Of a stretch of 64,000 nt of DNA, positions 21,670-32,208 are shown one piece after another. The DNA is taken from positions 1-64,000 of the forward strand of contig JASAND010018294.1 of assembly GCA_030248195.1 (NCBI GenBank), given 5' to 3'. The notes beneath the pieces were generated by a model. It was not told the DNA's origin. It saw only the letters and a program-made list of their open reading frames with translations, and did no database searches. The translations under genes and the position numbers were made by a program. This DNA comes from Trissonchulus latispiculum (taxonomy: Eukaryota; Nematoda; Enoplea; Enoplida; Ironidae). Positions within the stretch are counted from its first letter, which is position 1, and the number at the start of each line of letters is the position of its first letter.

Positions 21670-24600
21670 TTGCCGTTGAATGCCAAAGACTTCCCAATAA
21701 TGGGGACAAGCAGCTCTCCATAAAATTGGACAATTGACATCTAGTCATTTGCCAATTCACCCCAACTGTAAGAAGACCTAGCAAAAATTTGGGGTATTCA
21801 AATTTGTCCACATAGAATTGCCAACCAATGCTTCCCGTGTCCTATAAAACTAATTGGGACCCACCCATGAGGTGACTAGTTATAGTCGCGTCAATCCTCT
21901 ATGATAATAATTAACATATTCAGTACCGCTTGGGACAATGTAACACTGTTCCTGCTCCTATCTACTTTTTATCATGATTTAAATCATTCCGTAATGTAGT
22001 TGTTTCATAGGCGCATGTATCCCACGGCAGTATTTGAAGTGCTCGGTGCTTTTTAACCGTTTGCTTTCCCATTAGGCTCGTGATAATAATTTGAATCTTT
22101 GTCATTCGGTGGAGGACAATAACGGTTTACTTACTTATGATATTGTACAGTAGGGCGGTGGTGCCCTACTGTCATATTTTATTATTATTTAAACAAATTC
22201 TCCATTCAAAATTAGTCCTAACTTATGTATCTTGTTTTTGTCAAAATCGCTCCGATAGTTCACAATTTGGATTTGAAATATTGTAATTGTATGTCTTTTT
22301 GCAAAGATAGATCAGCAATTTGTCAGTTTGGTTTCGAAATTCTCTCAAAAGTCTTATCTAAAATTTGATTGGCTGGGCAAGTCACGTGTGATCGCGTGAT
22401 TGTCTATTCTTTCGTTACTTTTAAAAAGCCCAGTCAGTCTTAGTTTGCGCTTGTTGAAGTCGGTCGGTTTTGTCAAGTTTTCTCTGGCCCTGAAATACAT
22501 GCTATTTATCGTTTTCTTTATCAGAAAGTGGGGACTCTCGAGTGCCTTGGAAATTCGGGGTAGAAGAGTACAAGGCCTCTGATCTGGTGATAGGTCAGAC
22601 GGGGGTTCCCCAAATTTTTATCGGGGCATCTAGTATTTCATTCTGCTATTATTTTATGATCCATTTGCCTGTCAATATTTCCTCTGTATCTTCTTTTGGA
22701 TTCCAACTGTAAGTGTGAAATGGTTTTTGTCAACTATATAACTCCCCCCCTCCAGTCTTTATATTAAATCTTGTAACACGGCCACTTGGCCTTTTGTATT
22801 TTAGCTAGGTTTAGCGTATTTTAGTTCGGTAGGTAGGGACCTTAGGGTTTTGGTTTGGGGTTAGTGGGTTGAGCTTAAGTTTCACGAATTATTGGTGCTT
22901 CTTGTGAGGCGAGGCTTGTCGAGGTTGGCCTGGAAATTATCTCCAGTCCAGGTTGCGTATCCAGCCTTCAGCGCACAGCACCCCACTAAAGGTCTTTGGT
23001 CGCCCATCTATTTATCCTTTGGGGCCAAAACTTTACAATATGGTCCACTTCTATTTTAAGATAACCTATCAGCATCTTCAAAACCTGGAATCGCATATTC
23101 TTGTGAATCGTCCACAAAGCCATATTCCTGACAACTATGCATACGCATGCCGCGTCAACTTAAACAAAATAAGTATGTCCTTATAAAGAGGTCCCAGAGT
23201 CGTATTCTTGAGAACGATAGATGCCATATTCTCCATCTACATAGACAAAAGAAAGTCATATTTACGAGAAGGATTTTGCTCAATTGCTTTTCCCGACACA
23301 CACAATTGAGATTTAATATCGAACACATTTGTAAATAGTCTCTGGTTCCCATGACTGTTTACATTGTTAGCACCACACTGCTCATTTCATTGTTTTCAAT
23401 ATTCACAATTTCTAGTTCAATTCCATGATCCCAATGCGCTCAATTGGAAATATTAGTGAGCCAACAGCCAAATTTCTATTCAACAACAATTACTAAACTA
23501 ATCGTCATCCTAAAACAGAAGTAATAACCTAATGCAGAGAATTTTACAAAATGAATGTATGTAATGCTTTTTATTTGTTCAAAATACAACAAACGACTAC
23601 TGCATAACCTTACAATTACCATAGGCGTAACTAGAGTAACTGTTCCTTAAGATGTGGCGGTTACATTAAATGCATCAAAAAGCAGTCATGCTCTACACAA
23701 ACCGTCAACTACTCCTCCCTCACTTTCTTCCTCGCAGTTTATTTTGAGTTTCTTCAAATAGAGTATTTTTTCATAATTGATGTTTGATTGTTCATCATAC
23801 CACATAACTTTAACTCCCTTTCTCTTTATTTTTTCGGTTCCTTCTGCGTCTAGTATGCTGTACATCTTCGACGTTGCCGTTAACCCAAAAAACTCCCAAA
23901 TTGTTTTTCGTCCGCTTTACTTACAAACTCATTTTACATTTTCTGCGTTTCCCATTACTTTTTTTTGGTGACACTTCAAGATCACTGGAATAGTCACTCT
24001 AATCGAACAGATGTGTATCTTTACCGTAGCGTCGTATTATCAATATTTGCTGATTAGTCATCAGTCCTGCCGGTCATTAACAAGGTAGGTTTGGAGCAAT
24101 ATCTATTTTCTACTTATTTACGGTGGAAGTTATTCATAAACCACTGGGCTGGTCCAACACCGTAAAACTAACGTATATGAGTTCCATATTTCCACTGTAG
24201 GTCTTTTCATCGTTGCTGTCCACAAACTGTCAGCAATCTTCTTAAATCCGTTGTTTCTTGTTAGCGTAAACTTTTTCTCGTACATAAGAAACTCTATGTC
24301 GATGTAATTTGCACTTTCTAAATTGTCGTTCCAAACACATTCAAGTTCATCCACTTAAATGATCGTTTTCAAAATCATCTTTATTTTTCTCTGTACAGAA
24401 TTTTAATTGGTCAATAGCACGATGTATTTTCGTTTAACCTCAATCGCTGCTCTAGATACACCTCAATAGTTTGATAGTTTGCTATGTAGTGCTCCTTACT
24501 GTACAAGTTTGGAACATGTTTTCTGATTTCAGCACTCTTAATTTTCATGTCCTTTTTTCTTTTCACGAATAACGAAATATCGTCAGTGACTTTACTTGAC

Positions 24601-27248
24601 AATCATTGTGTAAGTCAGTCACGATTCTAAGTCATTCCAGTCCATTTCCATGCATAAGTAACAGACAATATTAAGCGTGATTATTTGCTTTTCCGCGCCT
24701 ATTTTGACTAATCGCAGCTACCTCTCCCCGAATATTTCGCGAAATGTACACAGGTACGTAGGTTTTGCAGAATTTCAACTCCAGCCATTTTTAAGCAAGC
24801 GCCCCATAAAACATGGTAATGTAATATTGTGTGCTGGATCTAGTCCGTAACTACGAGCTAGCTGATTGTACAAAAAATATCGAAGGTTTTCAACTACGTC
24901 TGTAACTACGAGTACGCCAGTTTTAGTGAGTAGGCTTTACATTTTTAAAGATTGTGAGACACGTAGCCCAACAATTGTTCTTGTTGGGTACTTGACTAAA
25001 CACTTGAAGTCAGAAAAGGTTTTTATTTTGGAAGCGTATAAGGAGATGGCAATAACCAAAAAATTTGAAAGAATAAGTGCTAATGCATCTAGATTAATGG
25101 TGTTGCTTTTATTTTCATAAATAAGGTTTCCGATTTGCTAATTTAAAATATAAAATTCTACTAATTTAACTAATACTATTAAATTTTGATCGATGGTTAT
25201 GTTGATTTCATGCATATGTAAATCAAATCTAAATACATATATCGTATATTTATCTGTCAGTGATTGATGACGAAATTTTACTTCTAAGTTATTACATTAT
25301 CAAAATCTTGTTCTGAACTATAGAAAACAATGTTAAACTTCGTAAGTTTCGCTTAACGAAACTCTAAAGAAATTTTTTACATGAACACTTGTCTACATAT
25401 TAGATGGTTTGTACCGCTGTTTTTTTTCTATCAAGGAATGATGTAAACGTAGGCCAGCAGGCGGATCTTCATAAACTAATTAATGAACCATGAACCAACA
25501 AACATGAATTACGTCCTGAAAGGAATCTGATTAGGATTTCTGTTACGCAATTTCCCTTATAATAATTATATACTCATTCAATGCTTTGTTTTTAACTTAT
25601 GAAAACTCTTCATTTGCTGATTGCTTGCTATTTCATTATTCATTCACTGCATTCATTCACTGCAATGCATTCACTTGCTATTTTTATTATTAATTCGCTA
25701 TAATGACAGTTTTATTTACATTTAATGGGAAATATTTCAGATTACATATACTGACGGATTTCATTATGTGTCAATTTAAGCATAGGCACTAAATGAAAAG
25801 TCGATGATGATGAAAAATGATGTCCAGCATTCTAATTGCACAATGTGTTCTTTACACTTCATGAAATGTCAGAAATTGGCTGACACTTCATGAAGTGGAC
25901 AATTACGTATTTATGAATTATTATTATTAATGACGTATTATGTATTTATGAACAATTGTTAGGACAATTTCAAGGCCATCAATCTGTTTCCATGTAGAAT
26001 CACTTAATGGCCATACCCTTTCCATTTCACAAATCATTATAGTAGAGAGTTTTCAGTTCTCTAAAATTATAAATGAGCAATAGTAATACAACAAATAATA
26101 CAAATACTAAAACTTTTTTGCTTACTTGTTCTCAGGGAAATATGCTTCCTGTTTTTAGTATCAATTCTTCTACTTCTACTGCTACTTCTTTTGTGCTGAG
26201 TTAAACGAAACTTACGTTATCAAAATTGTCTTCAACTTCATATATTTCTTGTTGCATGATTTAGAGTTTAGTAAAGTTTGACCCGAATGGCTAAGCCAGT
26301 TTCATTGACTTCCCGTAGCGTTTTCCATGGGACTGATTCCCCTAGCCTCCAACATTATTTTCTAGTTGAATGAGTATAAAAATAACCACATGCAGTATTT
26401 TAACTCTTCACAAACCCTACACTGTTTTACACTGCACTAAGCAACTTCAATACAGCAAAGAAATGGCGATTTCATAAAATTCTTCTGTGGCCAATCTTGT
26501 TAAGGTCAAAACTTTTACATTCTGCATTAAATTAAAACTAGACTCGTTCTAGAGAAACGCCAAAATGGAAATTCAGTTTGAGTAAGGACGCTGTTTACAG
26601 AGCAAACCCTAAGTGTATACTGAGACTGTCTTTGAAAAAGTGATCAAAAAGAAGAAATTGTAACAATATAACAATTACTCATTATATCACTTACAAATAG
26701 TCGGTAGTGGGACACTTCGCCACGTTCTAATTGCTCCTTTCGTAAATGCTAAGAGCAATGCAGTTAAGACTGGATTATTACACATCACAGAAAGGAGAGA
26801 ATTATTTCAACTTCAATTTACAAAAATTATTTCAATCTCACAAAGGGTCAGATTTTAGTAACTAAATTAATTCAAATTTAAAATGTTATTTTTTCTTTGA
26901 AAGATTTTCATAACTTTAAATGAACACATTAGTATTAATTAATAAACTTAATGAAGTTAGTTTAGTTAATTAAGTTAGATAGTTTAGTTAGTTAATTTAG
27001 AAAATTAAAAATAGCAAAATAATATGTTTAAACGCATACATACTTTTAGTTTTATCGCAGTAACCCCCTTTTGACGCACATCTGCACAAACCTTCTCTCA
27101 GTGTTTAACTCTGAGGTCAAGTAGCCAAAGAGACCAATTGTGTGGCGAACTGTCTCACTGAAGGATGTCAGAATTATTATTCGCCGCTTTGTACTATTAA
27201 ATAAAAGCCTCATTTGTGATTGCCGCGAGTCGTCCTTACACGCTTCTA
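21670..27248. other. Long gene-poor stretch with a few unassigned frames
   Basis: No recognised gene. Minus-strand frames at 24602-24411 (with KDMKIKSAEIRKHVPNLYSK) and 24354-24130 (with MYEKKFTLTRNNGFKKIADS) lie next to each other in a patch of better codon-like composition and could be exons or a transposon remnant. A plus-strand frame at 24926-25030 (TIVLVGYLTKHLKSEKVF) weakly resembles the minus-strand frame at 27150-27060 (TIGLFGYLTSELNTERRF), suggesting an old inverted duplication. Positions 25840-25910 contain a short palindrome, ACTTCATGAAATGTC/GACACTTCATGAAGT. Confidence 0.25.
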
Positions 27249-27715
27249 AAGCCCGGTTCATACTTGTCTCTATGTCTCTGTCCTTTTGTCTCTACACTGA
27301 TAGAGACAAGACGTTCATACTTAAAAGGACAAAAGGACAGAGACTCGGTCATGTGACAACAAATTCAAATTTCATTGTCACTTGGTTTTGTCAAAAACGA
27401 AAAATGTTTTTAAACTAAAAATTAAATACAATTTTTATTGCCGTGCTAATAGCCAACGTAATATGTATGTTGAAAACAGGTTTTTAAATTGGATACAGAT
27501 GTAGCTGCCTTAAAATATTCAGTAACAGACTGATCACTTGATGTCATTTGTTATTCTGATTGGCTGTCTCTAAAGGACAGGCAGAAAAGTTGAGCATTCT
27601 TAAACTTCGCTTAGACTCTTTTAAGGACGGAGACAGGTATGAACCTGTCAGAGACAGAGACATAGAGACCGAGATCTGGAGGCAGATCCTTTGCTACAAA
27701 TTTTGAACCGGGCTT
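27249..27715. mobile_element. TA-flanked MITE
   Basis: The termini AAGCCCGGTTC and GAACCGGGCTT are perfect inverses, flanked by TA (27247-27248 and 27716-27717). Longer inverted similarity follows: CATACTTGTCTCTATGTCTC at the left versus the inverse of GAGACAGAGACATAGAGACC at the right. The interior is rich in AGAGACA/TGTCTCT words. There is no gene. The 467-bp size and TA duplication suggest a Tc1/mariner-type non-autonomous element. Confidence 0.8.
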
Positions 27716-28065
27716 TAATTGGACCCTTATTTAGGGTTCAGTTATTATCAGTACTTCGGCGAAGCTATCCCTTATTTTCCACCGTTTTGAAATTTTATTT
27801 GAAACTAAGAGTTGAAAATTTAGATAGCTTTTGTTTTACCGCATATTTCAAAAGAGTTACACCAAAATACAGACTGTATGAGCAAATATTCGAAAAAGCG
27901 AAAAGTTTCATATGAGTAAAAGAATTGGTGGGCACTGGGGCTTCGCTAAGAGTGCTGTTGCAAAGGAGAACAAGTAATTTAACAGGAATTGATTACTGAG
28001 CAGTAATAATTTCCATCGTGTAATAAATTAGTGTTCTACCAGGGGGTAGGTTGAAAATCGATTGC

Positions 28066-28306
28066 CACTTTGTATTCCCAGTTCCATTATGGTTTATACA
28101 ATGCAGTAAAGAAAAGAACATTAGAGAATAAACGTTTTCAGCTAACGAAATGAAACATTAAGAACAGTCAAATGAACATTTGAACACATGTGCTGCAAAT
28201 GGTAAACATTAAGATAATCTGTGCGAATAATGGGCTGCTATATATCTTAAACTGGTGAAACATTCGAACCATTTGAAAGATAGGTGTCGTACGCATTTGT
28301 TCAGAA
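28066..28306 (+). promoter_or_regulatory. Promoter of gene D, other half of the broken bidirectional promoter
   Basis: The sequence from TATTCCCAGTTCC (28073) onward aligns with the C side of the A/C promoter. Shared are TGCAGTAAAG (28102-28111), TGTGCTGCAAATGGTA (28189-28204) and CTGCTATATAT (28235-28245) versus CTGCTACATATATAG in C. The TATA box is about 65 bp before the D start codon. Similarity begins abruptly, which supports the idea that the B half was moved away by insertion. Confidence 0.6.
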
Positions 28307-29252
28307 ATGAATTTTTGGGCGATGTGTGCACTAGTTGCAGTTCTTCAGGTAAATTAATTCTAAATCACTGTTCAAAGTTTGTTGGATTTCGATTTATTTT
28401 TGCAGACATAGAAACCACATGTGTGTCCAAAACGGAGATGGAATCGGGTCACCGGGTTAGTTCGGGCCACTTTTTGGGACCGGATCACCGGGTCAAGAAC
28501 AAACATGTGCACGAGGGGAAGTTCTGGGGTAGGTGAACTGGTGGCCAGCGCCCAACGCTACTTAGCTGCAAGAAGGTTGGGGGGCTCGGTGGGTTTAACT
28601 TAAACTCTCAAAATCTTTATCTCAGATAGAAAAGCTTATTTGCACCACGTCCAACCATTAACCGGATTGCTTATATCGCCGGCAAACAGATTTTAGCACA
28701 GATCTTAGCCCTTTCCGATGGAAAACGATTCAAGTTGACGCTGTCAATTAATTAAATCTCTGTATTTTTATGTTACTTAGGTCATACCCTTGTAGATCGC
28801 ATTAGTTAGGGTATAAAATTTCAGTGAATAATTAATGATTAATCTAGAAGTTTCCAACTAATGTTCCTGGCACGCAAGCATAATCTTAACTAATCGAAGC
28901 CCATTGCTGCCCGCCTACTAGGGCTTAGCAAACTGTACGTATATACACGACAAATCTCATCTTTAATCTCCAAATTCTTCAAGTTAGTTAAGTACAAAGA
29001 ACAAACGTCTCACAACAGATCCTCAAACAGATCAGCAGTGTTCACTCTACGGAATATTGCAATTTAGATATGTTGTTTTTTCAGGTCTGCTGGTGCGCAC
29101 CTTGGAGTGTAAAGATTTTGATTGGACAGGAAGTTAAAAAGAACCTTAAGGACAGTTCTTCTGCCTGTGTAGATCACCAACCGACCTCCACGGCCACCCC
29201 CACAAGAGCCGCACACCAATACAGCACTGGAGCGCCTGAGAGACATAGCTAA
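28307..29252 (+). CDS. Gene D: paralogue of C, probably frameshifted and tail-less
   Basis: Exon 1 (28307-28348) encodes MNFWAMCALVAVLQ, which aligns residue for residue with the C leader and ends at CAG/GTAAAT. Exon 2 starts at 29085 after TTTTTTCAG in phase 0 with VCWCAPWSVKILIGQEVKKN, clearly the C core (ISWCMPWNIIIQIGQEV). It then runs through a Ser/Thr-rich stretch to TAG at 29250-29252. The predicted product is 69 residues. In a different frame the end of exon 2 reads ALERLRDIAKNG, which resembles the C sequence YLSRDMAQHG. An indel of about 22 bases has therefore put the exon-2 3' end out of frame. No Gly-rich exon is visible before the 30.08 kb transposon. D is either a shortened protein or a decaying copy. 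Confidence 0.6.
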
Positions 29253-30082
29253 AAATGGTTATCAAAATCATCAAATAACTCTGATTAATGGACATTAAAT
29301 GCATTAAAATAAATCCAAAAAATCTAAATGAATCTAATAAAACTCTAAATAAGTTCAATAATATTAGTAAACAAATAAATAAAATGATATTAATGTTTAA
29401 TAAAATTTACTGAGATCCAAAGGTTCTAGTTTCGCAATTAAGCTAAGATAGCTAAATACTAGACATTTCTACTTTTCAATAGTAAAATTGGAAAATAATC
29501 ATAAACAGGGATGCTTGCCACTCTTCCTCTTTTTCGTTTGGTGTCTTCTATGAAGAATCATGCCAGTGTGAAGTGATGTGTAATGTGTGTACCTCTATAA
29601 TAAACTATTATGTCGGACTCCGGTAAATGATTGCAGATAAGTGTTCAGTGTGTGATGTTAAGCCTTAGCGAGATAAGAGAAGGTAGAGGAAGAGCCCAGA
29701 ATAGGAAACTAAGCTGAGATAGTGACAACTATATGCGCCCTAGGCGACCGCTCCCTACAACTGACAATAAATAACCGCTAGACTAATTTTACTCTGACAG
29801 AAACAAATACTTGTTCAGACTTCATACAAAATGCAAAGAGACGAGAGTAAGCGCAGAGACGTACAATACAAGATACAGAGAGTTCAAAGGGAGAGCGTTA
29901 CCCACTCTCGCGCCACCTAAATTTCACCCCCGCCCAGTCGGCGCCCAAAACAAGAGGGAGAGAGACCCACTTATTACTCCCTTATCAACACCCGCACCCG
30001 ACAATTTCAACTCACCCAACCGAGTAACTGGCGTAAACCTATACTTTCAGATACTTTTATAGTCAATAAACTTAGTAATAAT
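29253..30082. other. Non-coding flank between gene D and the hAT-like element
   Basis: AT-rich with scattered AATAAA-like words. A plus-strand frame at 29811-30062 in a slightly GC-richer patch has no recognisable motif and no splice support. Positions 30075-30082 (GTAATAAT) are the left target-site duplication of the element that follows. Confidence 0.35.
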
Positions 30083-30339
30083 CACACCTGGGCAATGGGG
30101 GGGGGACGGGGAGTGCCCACCCCAGGTCCCACATACGCACCGAAATGATACCTATATGATTTCTTGGAAGAATTGACGCACAAAAATGATACCTACATGA
30201 TTTTCTGAAGTTTTGGACGCGAAGCAAAATTTAACTTATTTACCCATCTGTTGCCACAAATTAGTTTCTTCAATCTCCACACAGTTTTTACTTGTCTGCA
30301 CACCAAATTTGTTAGTATGCAAGCACGCAACTGATTTGA

Positions 30340-31460
30340 CCTACCTGCGCACCAGATGTGGTCACTGACGCACCGAATTTGGTCACTGACGCACCGAATT
30401 TGTCTTACCGACGCACCGGATTCGTCCTCTGACGCACCGAATTTGGCTTACCGACGCACAGGATTTGTCCTCTGACGCACCGAATTTGGCTTACCGACGC
30501 ACCGGATTCGTCCTCTGAGGCACCGAATTTGGTTTACCGACGCACCGGATTCGGCCTCTGACGCACCGAAATAACCTTACCGACGCACCGGATTCGTCCT
30601 CTGACGCACCGACTTTGGCTTACCGACGCACCGGATTCGTCCTCTGACGCACCGAATTTGGCTTACCGACGCACCGGATTCGGCCTCTGACGCATCAAAT
30701 TTGGCTTACCGACGCACCGGATTCGTCCTCTGGCGCAGCGGGCTTACCGACGCACCGGATTCGGCCTCTGACGCACCGACTTTGGCTTACCGACGCACCG
30801 GATTCGTCCTCTGACGCACCGAATTTGGCTTACCGACGCACCGGATTCGGCCTCTGACGCATCAAATTTGGCTTACCGACGCACCGGATTCGGCCTCTGA
30901 CGCACCGAAATAACCTTACCGACGCACCGGATTCGTCCTCTGACGCACCGACTTTGGCTTACCGACGCACCGGATTCGTCCTCTGACGCACCGAATTTGG
31001 CTTACCGACGCACCGGATTCGGCCTCTGACGCATCAAATTTGGCTTACCGACGCACCGGATTCGTCCTCTGGCGCAGCGGGCTTACCGACGCACCGGATT
31101 CAGCCTCTGACGCACCGACTTTGGCTTACCGACGCACCGGATTCGTCCTCTGACGCACCGAATTTGGCTTACCGACGCATCGGATTCGGCCTCTGACGCA
31201 TCAAATTTGGCTTACCGACGCACCGGATTCGTCCTCTGGCGCAGCGGGCTTACCGACGCACCGGATTCGTCCTGTGACGCAGCGAATTTGGCTTACCGAC
31301 GCACCGGATTCGGCCTCTGACGCATCGAATTTGGCTTACCAACGCACCGGATTCGTCCTCTGACGCACCGAATTTGGCTTACCGACGCACCAGATTCGGC
31401 CAGTGACGCACCGAGTTTGGCATTCCGGTGCACCGGTTTTCGGTAATCTACGCACCGGAT
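30340..31460. repeat. GACGCACC satellite, ~43-bp dimer with 339-bp higher-order period
   Basis: The basic unit is a pair of related ~21-22 bp halves: GACGCACCGGATTCGTCCTC and GACGCACCGAATTTGGCTTA plus a few bases. About 26 dimers are present. Variant halves recur at fixed distances. CCGAAATAACC is at 30567 and 30906, and TGGCGCAGCGGG at 30731 and 31070, both 339 bp apart. A further copy of the latter lies at 31238, 168 bp on. This is a true higher-order repeat, made by recent unequal exchange of a ~339-bp block. Confidence 0.95.
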
Positions 31461-31528
31461 TTGGACTTTAGCGCTTTTATGTCAAACATTGATTATTTTC
31501 ACAAAAAATTTAGTTTGCACAATGAAAA

Positions 31529-32035
31529 AATATAAAAAAAAAAAAAAAAAAGGAAATTTTGTGTGGGGTGTGGAAAAGGTTATTTTTAATTTAAGTTTGT
31601 TTGGGGCGGGTTTGTTTGTTTTTTTTGTGGGGGGGGGGGGTGGTGTTTGTTTGTGGAAAATGGAGGAGGTGTTGTAACGAGAAGAGAGTGGAGGTGGGTG
31701 GTAATTTTTTTTTTTTTTTTTTTTTTTAATTTTTTGGGGGGGGCACGTGTGTGTTGTTTTTTTTTTTGTGGGGGGGGAAATATAGTTTGAAGAAAAAAAA
31801 TTAAAAAATGAAGAAAAAGGTAGAAAATCTTTGTAGGTGCTCTGAAAAAAGGTTTTTTTTATTTTAATTTAGCTTTTGGTGGGGGCCCGCTCGTTTTTTT
31901 TTTTTTTTTTTTTTTTTTTGGGGTTCGGGGGTTGTTTTTTTTTTGTGGATAAATTGTGCGCGTACAGTTATTTTTTTGGTTGTGGAATTTTTTTTTTTTT
32001 TTTTTTTGTCGGCTCTTTTTTTTTTGTTTGTAATG
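31529..32035. other. Homopolymer-dominated block, probable assembly or sequencing artefact
   Basis: Runs of 10-27 identical bases (A, G, T) dominate, mixed with T/G-only text. This composition matches neither the satellite before it nor the normal AT-rich DNA after it. It resembles low-accuracy long-read consensus. The frames across it encode only homopolymers and should not be annotated as genes. Confidence 0.7.
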
Positions 32036-32208
32036 GAATGACTTAGATCTTGTGTTCAAAAGTGGTTAAAAAGCTAGTTTCTAATTGGTCATCGTTCCAA
32101 AAGAAGTTTCTGCACTAAACGGAGTCTAAAAGATCTTGCCTGTGTTAAGTTTTAGTTTTGATATTGTGTCCAAGCCATAATTAATTGTTATTGTATAATT
32201 ACTAAAAT

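Noticed and set aside
30300..31460. Possible CRISPR-like array
   Set aside because: Repeat and would-be spacer are both ~21 bp and related to each other; there are no unique spacers, and this is eukaryotic satellite DNA.
31859..32059. Lys-rich minus-strand frame
   Set aside because: Translation of poly-T runs; same artefact type.
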